Positions 23,536 through 31,967 of a stretch of DNA of 54,225 nt are shown here, one piece after another. Numbering within the stretch: the stretch's first letter is position 1; each line of letters starts with the position of its first letter. The translations under genes and the position numbers were made by a program. Location of the stretch: contig CALVFA010000049.1 in NCBI GenBank assembly GCA_944326725.1, forward strand, positions 1 to 54,225, read 5' to 3'. Source of the DNA: an uncultured Elusimicrobiales bacterium (GTDB taxonomy: Bacteria; Elusimicrobiota; Elusimicrobia; Elusimicrobiales; Elusimicrobiaceae). Under the pieces are notes generated by a model. It made no database searches, was not told where the DNA came from, and saw nothing but the letters and a program-made list of their open reading frames with translations.

Positions 23536-24438
23536 TTACGCGTTAAACTCGCCCCAAAGGATTTGCTCCAGTTCCAACTCTATGCCGCTTTTTTGGTGTA
23601 CCTGGCGTTTTACTTCGTCCATCAGGTTTTTGATATCTTCGGGCGTGGCGTGGTTGAAATTGACAATAAAACCGGCGTGTTTTTCCGACACTTTGGCCCC
23701 GCCAATGCTCAGCCCGCGCAGGCCCGCTTCGTCAATCAAACGGGAAGCATAGTCCCCGGCCGGGCGTTTAAATACGCTGCCGGCGGAAGGAAATTCCAGC
23801 GGCTGTTTTTCAATGCGTTTGTGCAGTACGCTGTTGCGCGCTTCCATTAGTGGGGCAAAATCTTTTTTCTCCAAAGAAAAGCCCGCGCTAAGCACAATAT
23901 AGTCTTCTATCCCTTCTACATGGCGGTAGCTGTGGGGTAAATCTTTTTTAAGTAACATGGCCGGGCGGCCGTCAAAATCTATGGCTTCCACATATTCCAA
24001 ACAGTCAAATGTTTCCTGCCCAAAGGCGCCGGCATTCATATACACCGCCCCGCCTATGCTGCCCGGTATGCCGGAGAGCTTTTCCATTCCCGCCAGCCCC
24101 GCCAAAACGGCGCTTTCGCACACCTTGTCCAGCGCAGCACCGGCTTCTGCCGTTATGCGGCTGTCTTTGACGGCGGTTTGGTTCATGCGTTTGGTGGAGC
24201 AGGTAATGCCGCCTATCCCGCGGCTGCCCACCAAAATATTGGAGCCGAACCCAATAATACGCAAAGGAATGTTTTCCGTCTGGGCCAGCTTAAGCACAAA
24301 GCTCCAGTCTTCCGTCGTTTTAGGGTAAACGTACACTTCCGCCGGACCGCCGGTACGGTAGGTGGTGTGGCGGCCCATCGGCTCATCTAAAAGACAGTTC
24401 TCTTTAAAATAGGCGGAAAGTTCCTTTTTGTAATCCAT
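23536..24438 (-). CDS. murB: UDP-N-acetylenolpyruvoylglucosamine reductase
   Basis: 300 residues. This FAD enzyme makes UDP-MurNAc from UDP-GlcNAc-enolpyruvate with NADPH, in cytoplasmic peptidoglycan precursor synthesis. Landmarks are the FAD-site GFGSNILVG, SGIPGSIGGAVYMNAGAFGQE, the Tyr/Arg motif HSYRHVEG, the proton-donor Ser in FPSAGSVFKRP and the C-terminal Glu in KSGIELELEQILWGEF. The length is normal for the short type II enzymes. It follows the outer-membrane protein gene by 11 bases on the same strand, so the two probably share a transcript. Confidence 0.95.
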   Translation of the reverse strand: MDYKKELSAYFKENCLLDEPMGRHTTYRTGGPAEVYVYPKTTEDWSFVLKLAQTENIPLRIIGFGSNILVGSRGIGGITCSTKRMNQTAVKDSRITAEAGAALDKVCESAVLAGLAGMEKLSGIPGSIGGAVYMNAGAFGQETFDCLEYVEAIDFDGRPAMLLKKDLPHSYRHVEGIEDYIVLSAGFSLEKKDFAPLMEARNSVLHKRIEKQPLEFPSAGSVFKRPAGDYASRLIDEAGLRGLSIGGAKVSEKHAGFIVNFNHATPEDIKNLMDEVKRQVHQKSGIELELEQILWGEFNA

Positions 24439-24449
24439 ATCTGTAGGCC

Positions 24450-25136
24450 TTAGAAATTCAACCCAATACCGCCTTGGAAGCCCTGGCTGTATTTAGTATA
24501 AGTATAAGCGCCATATACATAGAACAGCGGCAGCGGGTGGAAGTTTACCCCGGCGGTGTAGCGCACAACGCCGTCGTCTGTTTTTTCTCCGGAGAAAGCG
24601 CCTTTTGTGGTCAGTTCGCTATAGTCATAACCGATGCCCACATAAGGAGTGAGAAACAAAATGTTGACGGATGCGGAAGCGGAAAGAGAGTAGTGGTTCC
24701 CGTCGTAATAATCGGTGCCGTAGTGGTCATAGAATGCCGCAGCAGAAAGATTAATCAGCGCTAAGGAACCGTGCCATTTTAAACCGCCCCCTAAGGATTT
24801 AAATCCGTCATATTGCGTGCCGCGCAACGCCACACCTAACCCCAGTATGGGCAGCTGCGTTTCCGCGGTGATAAACGGGGCATAGAAGTAATCTTCAGAG
24901 GTAAAATTGTCTGCAGAAGTTTTGACGGCTGATACGGAAACGCCGATATCAAACCCCGGAAAAGTCGTGCCTCTGCCGGTATGAAAATCTGCCATGCCCA
25001 TCATGGTAGAAAGGTCACGGTTATAATCGGCTAAACCGCTTACGTTAAAGTGATCTGCAAAGTCACTGTTCATACTGGCACTGGCGGGCAAGGTAAAAGC
25101 AAAAACAAAAAGTGCGGCAAAAAAGAGTTTTTTCAT
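24450..25136 (-). CDS. Outer-membrane beta-barrel protein, uncharacterised
   Basis: 228 residues. A signal peptide (MKKLFFAALFVFAFTLPASASM) is followed by a chain of amphipathic strands rich in Gly, Tyr and Phe (GVALRGTQYDGF, YVGIGYDYSELTT, FYVYGAYTYTKYS). The last residues, GFQGGIGLNF, end in the C-terminal Phe typical of barrels recognised by BamA. About ten strands fit the length. No enzyme or transport motif is visible. It may be a small porin-like protein of the DUF6588 sort, but this is uncertain. It is upstream of murB in the same orientation. Confidence 0.7.
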   Translation of the reverse strand: MKKLFFAALFVFAFTLPASASMNSDFADHFNVSGLADYNRDLSTMMGMADFHTGRGTTFPGFDIGVSVSAVKTSADNFTSEDYFYAPFITAETQLPILGLGVALRGTQYDGFKSLGGGLKWHGSLALINLSAAAFYDHYGTDYYDGNHYSLSASASVNILFLTPYVGIGYDYSELTTKGAFSGEKTDDGVVRYTAGVNFHPLPLFYVYGAYTYTKYSQGFQGGIGLNF

Positions 25137-25240
25137 AGAGAAGTCCTTGTTGATAAATTTCCTTACATATCATATCATAGAAAATGAGAGCGCGCCGCGC
25201 AAGAACGCCGCGTAGATTTATTTTTAAGGAGAAATATTTT

Positions 25241-26788
25241 ATGGTCAGCCCGCTAGCCGGTACATTAACTAAACAACGTATTGATGTGGAGAAACTGCGC
25301 AAATTATTTTGGGAGCCGGACGGCCCAGTAGCGGCCGTTAAATTTGGCACTTCCGGGCACCGCGGGCAGTTGGGCCGGGGGTTTGCTTCTGTGCACGCTT
25401 TGGCTATTGCCCAGGCGGTAGCGCAAATACATTTGGAAGACGGCGTAAAAGGGCCTGTGCTGTGCGGCGGAGATACGCGCTTGATGTCGCAGACAGTGGC
25501 CCAGCTGTGTGCCGAAGTGTTGGCGGGGAACGGACTGACGGTCATTTTGCCGGACAGCCCGCTGCCTACGCCGGTGTTTTCTTTTGAAATTATCAGCGGG
25601 CGCGCCAGTGCTTCTTTAAACGGCACCGCCAGCCACAATCCCCCGCAGGATATGGGGCTGAAATACAATCCTTCCCACGGCGGCCCTGCCGGCTCAGAGC
25701 TGACGGCGCGTATTGAAAAATCCGCCAATGAATATTTGAAGAATCCGTCTTTGATTAAGCGTATGCCGCTGCAGCAGGCGCGCCAAAAAGGGTTGGTGCA
25801 AACGGCGGATTTAATTACGCCCTATGTAGAGGCGCTGGGCCGCAAAGTAAATTTTGAAGCTATCAAAAAAGCGGGATTAAAAACGGCTATTCACCCGCTG
25901 GGCGGAAGCAGCTTGCCTTTTTACCGGGCGATTAAAGAAAAATATGGCTTGGATAATGTAGATATCGTCAGCGAAGAACAAGACCCGACCTTCTATTTTA
26001 TCCCGATAGACCATGACGGCAAAATCCGTATGGATCCCTCTTCTATCTATCCGATGAAGCCGCTGATTGAGCTGGTGCAGAGCGGCCGCTATGACTTTGC
26101 CGGCGCCAGCGACCCCGATGCGGACCGCTTTGGCTGTGCCACGAAAGCGGGCGGTTTGATTTCCCCTAATCATGCGCTGTGTGTGGCGGCTGATTATTTG
26201 ATACAAACCCGCCAGCCGCAGGAAGGTATGATGATTGGGCGGACCTTGGGCACTACGGCCTTGTTGGACCGCCTTGCAGAAGCGGCAGGTTACGCCGTGG
26301 ACGAAGTAAATGTGGGTTTTAAATATTTTGTGGACGGCATTGTGCACGGTCGCTATATTTTAGCTGGGGAAGAAAGCGCCGGCATGAGCATGAGCGGCTG
26401 GACGCCGGAGAAAGACGGCATACTGGCGGTGTGTCTGCTGTTGGAAATTGCTTCCGTTAAAGGAGATATTGCCAAACTCTATGACGCCCTGACTCAAAAA
26501 TACGGTAAGCCGTATTATACCCGCGTGGACGTACCTACCGATGAGGCCGCCAAAAACCGGGTAAAATCTTTTAAGAAAGAGGACCTGCAAGATTTGACTA
26601 TGGTAGCCGGAGAAAAGGTTTTAGGGGTGCGTGATACAGACGGCATTAAAGTCTATTTGCAAAGCTCCTGGTTCTTGGTGCGTCCGTCCGGCACGGAAAA
26701 TATTTTGAAGTTCTACGCCGAAACGTTTATCAGTGAGGATCACCTGCATAAAATAATAGAAGAAGGCCGCAAGTATTTCGGCGTATAA
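25241..26788 (+). CDS. pgm: Phosphoglucomutase (alpha-D-phosphohexomutase family)
   Basis: 515 residues. This enzyme interconverts glucose-1-phosphate and glucose-6-phosphate for glycogen and sugar-nucleotide synthesis. All four active-site loops are present: phosphoserine loop NGTASHNPPQ, metal loop DPDADRFG, sugar-specificity loop GEESAGMSMSG and phosphate-binding loop RPSGTENILKFYAE. The N-terminal VKFGTSGHRGQL is also typical. Length and order fit the Pgm subgroup of about 545 residues in E. coli. The start is at the ATG preceded by AAGGAGAAATATTTT. The frame is open 19 codons upstream without a ribosome site. It is divergent from the murB unit. Confidence 0.94.
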   Translation: MVSPLAGTLTKQRIDVEKLRKLFWEPDGPVAAVKFGTSGHRGQLGRGFASVHALAIAQAVAQIHLEDGVKGPVLCGGDTRLMSQTVAQLCAEVLAGNGLTVILPDSPLPTPVFSFEIISGRASASLNGTASHNPPQDMGLKYNPSHGGPAGSELTARIEKSANEYLKNPSLIKRMPLQQARQKGLVQTADLITPYVEALGRKVNFEAIKKAGLKTAIHPLGGSSLPFYRAIKEKYGLDNVDIVSEEQDPTFYFIPIDHDGKIRMDPSSIYPMKPLIELVQSGRYDFAGASDPDADRFGCATKAGGLISPNHALCVAADYLIQTRQPQEGMMIGRTLGTTALLDRLAEAAGYAVDEVNVGFKYFVDGIVHGRYILAGEESAGMSMSGWTPEKDGILAVCLLLEIASVKGDIAKLYDALTQKYGKPYYTRVDVPTDEAAKNRVKSFKKEDLQDLTMVAGEKVLGVRDTDGIKVYLQSSWFLVRPSGTENILKFYAETFISEDHLHKIIEEGRKYFGV

Positions 26789-26807
26789 AACGTACGAAAC
26801 ATACTTT

Positions 26808-26839
26808 AAACGCGTCCCGTCTTTCCGGGGCGCGTTTTT
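26808..26839 (+). terminator. Terminator of pgm
   Basis: AAACGCG and CCC pair with GGG and CGCGTTT, followed by TTG and more T-rich sequence. Confidence 0.8.
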
Positions 26840-26880
26840 GTTGCTTAAAAAGGGTTTTTGTTTTTTGATAGGCTATCGTT

Positions 26881-27453
26881 ATGAATAGAACACTAATTTT
26901 TGATTTTATCCATTCTACAGACGGCAAGAGGGCAAACACAGCCCTTCTTATGCGTCACGGCGGTTTTACGCTCATTGAGCTGTTGGTGGTGGTGCTGATT
27001 ATCGGGATATTAGCCGCCATAGCTTACCCCAAATACCAGCGTGCAGTGGATAAATCCCGCTTGAGCCAGGTATTTGTCTGGGCTGCGCCGATTGTCCAGG
27101 CAGAGAAGCTTTATAAAATGGCTAACGGCAAATATACTCCTTATATGGAAGATTTAGATGTGGCTGTGCCCGATTGTGAATTTCAGGAATTAACATATGA
27201 GGAACTGGGCGGACGGGGAATATATCTTTGTAATGGAAATTGGACAGTAACCCTTAGTACCTGGGAAAAATTGGTAGGCATTAGATTACCTGAGGAGCGA
27301 GCAATAGATGCGGTGGTGTCTATGCGCATACATTTTGAAAGGAATTACAGGGATTGTGGATCCAATAAAGAACGTTGGCGGAAGGTATGTGCCAGTTTTG
27401 GCGGGGAAGAGGCAGGCAGCACTTCTTCTATGAAATACTGGACGATTCCCTAA
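26881..27453 (+). CDS. Type IV pilin-like protein (pseudopilin)
   Basis: 190 residues. A long N-terminal leader ends in the prepilin site G/FTLIELLVVVLIIGILAAI, with Glu5 of the mature protein present, followed by YPKYQRAVDKSRL. The C-terminal domain has several cysteines (PDCEF, LCNGN, YRDCGSN, KVCASFGG). The leader is about 28 residues and has no ribosome site at its ATG, so the true start could be the ATG 23 codons later, just before RHGGFTLIE. It is one of three complete pilin-like genes in the window, each standing alone. Whether it is a major pilin, minor pilin or secretion pseudopilin cannot be told. Confidence 0.85.
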   Translation: MNRTLIFDFIHSTDGKRANTALLMRHGGFTLIELLVVVLIIGILAAIAYPKYQRAVDKSRLSQVFVWAAPIVQAEKLYKMANGKYTPYMEDLDVAVPDCEFQELTYEELGGRGIYLCNGNWTVTLSTWEKLVGIRLPEERAIDAVVSMRIHFERNYRDCGSNKERWRKVCASFGGEEAGSTSSMKYWTIP

Positions 27454-27512
27454 GTGCAGAGAAATAAACTCGCACCAGAGGAGAAGGTTAAGGATATTTT
27501 GGCGGAAGAGAG

Positions 27513-27545
27513 AAAACCCCAGGCGTATGCCTGGGGTTCTTTTAT
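27513..27545 (+). terminator. Terminator downstream of the pilin gene
   Basis: AACCCCAGGC-GTAT-GCCTGGGGTT, followed by CTTTTATTT. Confidence 0.88.
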
Positions 27546-27648
27546 TTCAACTTTTTTATTAGCCTGCTTGTCAGAAAACGCTGTTCCTTGGGGTGGAATT
27601 TGGGTTGATTCTCCCGCTTAGGTTGGGGGTATGCTAAGAGGAATTTAA

Positions 27649-27676
27649 AAAAACCCCGTTTGAAGATGGGGTTTTA
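27649..27676 (-). terminator. Terminator of the response regulator-GGDEF gene
   Basis: AAAACCCC...GGGGTTTT lies just beyond the minus-strand stop at 27683. The strand read has a T-run after the stem. Confidence 0.75.
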
Positions 27677-27682
27677 AAATTA

Positions 27683-28612
27683 TTAACTTCTTCTGTCTAC
27701 TGCGTAGTAGCTGCCTTGGTGTTGCTTGGCCAGACATTTGAGTTCGCTGCCGATGCTGCTTACCTGCGCAAACGAGGTCAGCTCCCGCAGCGTGTTGTGT
27801 ACTATGCCGATACCAATAGAAAGGAAATTAAATTTTTCCTGTTCTCCCTTGCGGTTTACAGACACCATAAAACCTTGGGCCCGGTCCGTATCATTGTAAA
27901 AGGAAGGAGCTAAACGTGTAATATCTGCCACGATTTGCTGGGCAATAGATTCGGCCTTGTCTTGGGCGCATACGACAATAAAATCGTCTCCTCCCACATG
28001 ACCCACAAAAGAGGACGGGTCTTGTTGGGCCGCCTTTACAATCAGTTGGGACGTAGTAAACAGCACTTTGTCTCCAGCACCAAAACCGTATTTGTCATTA
28101 AAAGCTTTGAAGTTGTTTAAATCACAATATAACACCGCAAATTTACGCCCGGAAGCAATTTCCTGTTCTATGCGGGCTTGAATGGAGGGGTTACCCGGCA
28201 GACGGGTGAGCGGATTGCAATCCATTTTCTGTTTATTGCGTTTGAGCAAAAGCTTCACGCGGGCCACCACTTCATCTGCGTCGGCGGGTTTAGTTAAATA
28301 ATCATCAATATCTAAGCCCAAGCCTTCCATTTTTGTCCCTTTGTCCGTTACGGCAGTAAAGATAATAATAGGGGTATGCAAATAGCCGGTGTGGCTGCGC
28401 ACTTCCTGCACTACTTCAAAGCCGGTCTTGCGCGGCATTTCATAGTCCAAAATCAACAAGTCGGGGTTTTCTTTATAGATTTTGTCCAGAGCGTCCTGCC
28501 CGTCTTCTGCGGTGACGATGGTAAACCCGGCGTCTGTCAGAATTTCAGACACCAGCATGCGGATGGACGGATTATCATCTGCCAATAAAATTTTTGCTTT
28601 ATGCTCTACCAT
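27683..28612 (-). CDS. Response regulator with GGDEF (diguanylate cyclase-type) output domain
   Basis: 309 residues. The receiver domain at about 5-125 has the acidic pocket LLADD, the phospho-acceptor Asp in LLILDYEMP, the Thr/Ser switch in IIIFTAVTD and Lys in YLTKPADADEV. A GGDEF domain follows, LTRLPGNPSI, YCDLNNFKAFNDKYGFGAGD, with the signature as GGDDF (VGHVGGDDFIVV). GGDDF is a recurrent variant in this subgroup, which also carries LPGN and YCDLDNFK, so activity is possible but not certain. Phosphorylation by an unseen kinase would gate c-di-GMP synthesis. The ATG followed by VEHKAK is the only plausible start, with GAGG very close. Monocistronic. Confidence 0.88.
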   Translation of the reverse strand: MVEHKAKILLADDNPSIRMLVSEILTDAGFTIVTAEDGQDALDKIYKENPDLLILDYEMPRKTGFEVVQEVRSHTGYLHTPIIIFTAVTDKGTKMEGLGLDIDDYLTKPADADEVVARVKLLLKRNKQKMDCNPLTRLPGNPSIQARIEQEIASGRKFAVLYCDLNNFKAFNDKYGFGAGDKVLFTTSQLIVKAAQQDPSSFVGHVGGDDFIVVCAQDKAESIAQQIVADITRLAPSFYNDTDRAQGFMVSVNRKGEQEKFNFLSIGIGIVHNTLRELTSFAQVSSIGSELKCLAKQHQGSYYAVDRRS

Positions 28613-28683
28613 TCCCTCATTAAACGAAATATAAGCCGCCAGCGCAAGAGGGACTTTCAAAACGGCCCTGGCGGGAATTGTCT

Positions 28684-28723
28684 GCCAAAACAGAAAAGGG
28701 ACTTTTCTCTTGTTTTGTTTGGC
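28684..28723. other. Long inverted repeat between the divergent GGDEF and antiporter genes
   Basis: AGAAAAG-GGA-CTTTTCT forms the tip. GCCAAAAC and GTTTT...GGC extend it with bulges. CTCAG/CTGAG follows as a second small hairpin. It could be an operator or leader structure. It does not match the c-di-GMP riboswitch core I know. Confidence 0.4.
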
Positions 28724-28897
28724 GGGGCTATCTCAGTTTCTGTTTTTGTCTGAGAGGAGGGGCCCTGCCGTTTGAGAAAGCAAAATAGTATAGAATGGCG
28801 GTTTGAAGAATTGTTGACTAAGAGTTTGCTCTTTTCTCATAGGCCGGTGCCGGGCCGGCATGCCGGGAGCATGTGGCGTATTTTATATAATAAAAGT

Positions 28898-30220
28898 ATG
28901 ACAGCAGCTATTTTGTTTATCGGAGTTGTATTATTTTTGGGGCAGGTATTTTCTTCTTTATTTGAGAAAACGCGTCTGCCGGATGTATTGCCGCTGATGA
29001 TATTGGGTATGATTATGGGCCCTATCACCGGCCTGATTAAACCGGAAATGTTTGGCCAAGCCGGGCAGATTTTTACCACGCTGGCGTTGATTGTGGTGCT
29101 GTTTCAGAGCGGTATAGAGTTTAAAATTCTTTCCCTGCGCGGGGCAATGGGATCTGGGCTGTTGCTTACGACAGTAGCCTTTGGGCTGATTACATTAGTG
29201 ATTGCGGGGCTGACGCATATGATATTGGGTATTCCGCAGCTCTACGCATTAATTATCGGTTCTATCGTGGCGGACAATTCCACCGCCGTCATCACGCCGC
29301 TTTTGGATAAATTAAAAATTTCCAATAAAACAAAAGCCATTTTGTTTTTAGAAGCCAATGTAACAGGGGTCTATTCCATCGTGCTGGCTTTGGCGCTGAT
29401 GGGCGTGGCGGTGCAGGGGGGGCGCCTCTCTGCTCAGGGAGTCGGCTTGGAAGTGCTGCGTTCGTTTGGCTTGGGCTTGGCTTTCAGCATTATAGCCGGG
29501 TTGTTTTGGATGCGCATTTTAAACCGCGTGCGCGGATTGGAAAATGCGGTGTCTTTGACGTTTGCCTTTGTGTTGTTGGTCTACAGCGTCAGCGAGTATA
29601 TTGGCGGGGACGGCGCCATTGCTACGCTGGCTTTCGGCGTGGTGGCGGGCAATATCCGGCTGATAAAACGGCTGTGGCTGAAAAATTTGAATTTTAAAAC
29701 TATTTCCTTTAACCAGGGGGAGAAAGGGTTTTTTGAAGAAGTGGAGTTTATTTTTAAGACGCTTTTCTTTGTATATATGGGTATCTCTATGCATATTGGA
29801 GAGATACAGCTGGTATTGCTTGGATTGTTCTTTGCGTTGGTCAAACTGTTGGTGCGTACGCCGTGTGTAAACTGGTGCACCAGCAAGAGCATTACCCGGG
29901 CTGACGCTTCCGTCATGTTGGCTATGTGTCCCAACGGGTTAGTCAGCGCGGTGCTGGCAGCCATGATAGCCCAGCAACTGGCTGAAAATGGAAAGTTAAT
30001 TCCGGACGTAATTTATTCCGTCATTTTCTTTAGCGTCATATTGTCCAGTTTAATGTCTTTCCGTATAGAGAAGGGCGGTTTGCGTTGGATAGGAAGGGCC
30101 TTCTTCTCACGCCATGCCGCTGGGGAAGCGTCCGCCGCCGATACAACAGCCGCCGCGGCAGATCCGGCTCCTGCCACCCAGCCGCAAGAGCCCAGCCAGT
30201 CCGGCCCGCAGGCTCATTAA
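28898..30220 (+). CDS. CPA2-type monovalent cation/proton antiporter
   Basis: 440 residues, about 12-13 hydrophobic helices. LGQVFSSLFEKTRLPDVLPLMILGMIMGP is the classical first helix pair of CPA2/KefB-like carriers. IIGSIVADNSTAVITPLL contains the ion-site Asp on the unwound helix, and EYIGGDGAIATLAFGVVAGN is the second conserved half. The C-terminus is a short Ala/Pro/Gln-rich cytoplasmic tail (about 40 residues) instead of a TrkA/RCK domain. The start is uncertain: ATG 28898 has no ribosome site, ATG 28871 has GGGAG only one base away, and the frame is open from 28772. It would exchange Na+ or K+ for H+ in the inner membrane. Its stop overlaps the convergent pgeF stop. Confidence 0.85.
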   Translation: MTAAILFIGVVLFLGQVFSSLFEKTRLPDVLPLMILGMIMGPITGLIKPEMFGQAGQIFTTLALIVVLFQSGIEFKILSLRGAMGSGLLLTTVAFGLITLVIAGLTHMILGIPQLYALIIGSIVADNSTAVITPLLDKLKISNKTKAILFLEANVTGVYSIVLALALMGVAVQGGRLSAQGVGLEVLRSFGLGLAFSIIAGLFWMRILNRVRGLENAVSLTFAFVLLVYSVSEYIGGDGAIATLAFGVVAGNIRLIKRLWLKNLNFKTISFNQGEKGFFEEVEFIFKTLFFVYMGISMHIGEIQLVLLGLFFALVKLLVRTPCVNWCTSKSITRADASVMLAMCPNGLVSAVLAAMIAQQLAENGKLIPDVIYSVIFFSVILSSLMSFRIEKGGLRWIGRAFFSRHAAGEASAADTTAAAADPAPATQPQEPSQSGPQAH

Positions 30221-30909
30221 GGCCGGTAAATAAAGGTTAGCATGGCGTCTTTGGTGTGGTCCCTGCGGTAGGAAAAGAAGTTTGCCCTGTCCCCGCAGGT
30301 GCAGTAATAGGGGAAGCGGATATCCTGCATATTGAGCCTGGCGGCGGTCAGCTGCCGGGCAATTTCTTTGTTTAAATCTACATACATTTTCCCGTTTTTG
30401 TGCAAAACACAACCCGGAAACTGCGCCGCCACATCTTGCTGTACCTCAAAACAGCAGCTCTGTATATGCGGCCCGGCCCAAGCACACAGGCGACCTTTGC
30501 CGCCGCATTGGCGCACGGCCTGGGCGGTTTTCTGCGGCAGTTGCGCCGCCACGCCGCGCCACCCGCAATGAGAAAGACCTACTACGTTGGCTTTTTCGTC
30601 CCAGACAAGCAGCGGTACGCAGTCTGCAGTCAGTATGGCTGCGCCAAAGCCGCGCAAACCGCTTAGGATCCAGCCGTCCGCCTCTTCCACAGCGTTTTGA
30701 CGGATTTGGCGGGCCTGCTCGGCAGAAGAAACGCAAATCAGGCGGTCTGAATGAGTCTGTTTAAAGCGCAGAATATTTTCTTCCGGTATGTTTAAAGAGG
30801 AAAACAGCGCTTGGGTGTTTTCCGCCAAACGCATATTGCCCGCTTCGCGCGCGGTGGTGCCGTGCACGATACCTAAAGAGAGCAGGCGCGGATCGGAATA
30901 AATTTTCAT
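30217..30909 (-). CDS. pgeF: Peptidoglycan editing factor / laccase-domain protein
   Basis: 230 residues. Family marks are the HGT at the N-terminus (GIVHGTTAREAGN), ILTADCVPLLVWD, GLSHCGWRGVAAQLPQK, AWAGPHIQSCCFEV and CTCGDRANFFSYRRD. The His-Cys-His zinc site is complete. PgeF (YfiH/YlmD) removes wrongly incorporated residues such as L-Ser from UDP-MurNAc precursors and was earlier described as a polyphenol oxidase or purine nucleoside phosphorylase. Its ATG shares one base with the murI stop (TGATG), so it is translated with murI in a cell-wall operon. Confidence 0.92.
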   Translation of the reverse strand: MKIYSDPRLLSLGIVHGTTAREAGNMRLAENTQALFSSLNIPEENILRFKQTHSDRLICVSSAEQARQIRQNAVEEADGWILSGLRGFGAAILTADCVPLLVWDEKANVVGLSHCGWRGVAAQLPQKTAQAVRQCGGKGRLCAWAGPHIQSCCFEVQQDVAAQFPGCVLHKNGKMYVDLNKEIARQLTAARLNMQDIRFPYYCTCGDRANFFSYRRDHTKDAMLTFIYRP

Positions 30910-31706
30910 CAGTTAAGTTTTTTAAGGTATACGCGGTTTAATTCGCGCCCCAAAATATTTTTAGCCAGGCGTTTGAAGCGGGCCGGCGCGTCGCTGGCAT
31001 AAATCTTCATACTGCCGCGGCCGGAGGGATTCAGCTGGTCCGTTTGGGTAAGGCGGGTTTTTACCTCTTGTGCGAGCACTTCGGCAGAGTCTACCAGTTT
31101 GACGTTTTTGCCAAGACGGGCGGCGATTTTCTTTTTAATAACAGGGTAATGGGTGCAGCCTAAGATAACCGTATCAGCCCCGCTCTTTACCACGCCGTTC
31201 AAATAATCGGAAATAATCTGTTCTCCGGCGGTTTTATGTATCCACCCTTCTTCAATCAGCGGCACAAACACCGGGCAGGCGCGCTGATAGGTGCGTATGC
31301 GTTTATCTAGGCGTTTTAATGCGCGCGGATAGGCTTTGCTCTGCACAGTGGCTTCCGTGGCAATGATGGCTACTTTGCCATTGCGGGTGCATTGGGCGGC
31401 TTTCATGGCGCCGGGTAAAATAACGCCAATTACCGGCACGGATATTTTTTTCTGCAGTTCCGCCAGCGCTAAGGCAGAAGCGGTATTACAGGCCACTACA
31501 ATGAGTTTGACTCCCTGGCGCTGCATAAAGCGGGCAATATCCAAAGAAAAGCGGGTAACTGCCGCCTTGGATTTAGAGCCATAAGGCACATTGACGGTAT
31601 CTCCGAAATAAATCAGCTTTTCTTTAGGCAGCGCTTTGGAAAGCGTTTTTAAAATCGTCAGCCCGCCTAAACCGGAATCAAAAACCCCAATGGGACGTGT
31701 GTTCAT
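30909..31706 (-). CDS. murI: Glutamate racemase
   Basis: 265 residues. IGVFDSGLGGLTIL is the family start. The two catalytic cysteines lie in VVACNTASALAL and LGCTHYPVIKK, and FGDTVNVPYG and the Glu-binding region are also in place. It provides D-Glu for peptidoglycan. It is the first gene of the murI-pgeF unit and overlaps pgeF by one base. Its own promoter region lies in the 260-base gap up to the divergent kinase gene, in which I recognise nothing else. Confidence 0.95.
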   Translation of the reverse strand: MNTRPIGVFDSGLGGLTILKTLSKALPKEKLIYFGDTVNVPYGSKSKAAVTRFSLDIARFMQRQGVKLIVVACNTASALALAELQKKISVPVIGVILPGAMKAAQCTRNGKVAIIATEATVQSKAYPRALKRLDKRIRTYQRACPVFVPLIEEGWIHKTAGEQIISDYLNGVVKSGADTVILGCTHYPVIKKKIAARLGKNVKLVDSAEVLAQEVKTRLTQTDQLNPSGRGSMKIYASDAPARFKRLAKNILGRELNRVYLKKLN

Positions 31707-31967
31707 ATCCTTATTATAGTAATTGCGGTACGGCTTTGTCCTTGCTGGGGGCGGAGCTTGGAAAAAATTTTTTAATGCATGGGCTTTTGGGCAGGCAAAG
31801 TGCGTGTGAAAAGAAAGGGAACGGTAGGTGCCGGCAAAACGAGCTTATCCGGCCGAGGGTAACGAAAGAGGAATTTTCTGGTTATAGCAGACGGAGGAGC
31901 CTATCCGTTTGTGTGCAGCCGAGAAATAGAAACGGGCTAACAAATTTAGTATGGTTTGTGCTAGAAT

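Noticed and set aside
28613-28897. c-di-GMP riboswitch upstream of the antiporter
   Set aside because: The conserved GEMM core motifs are absent.
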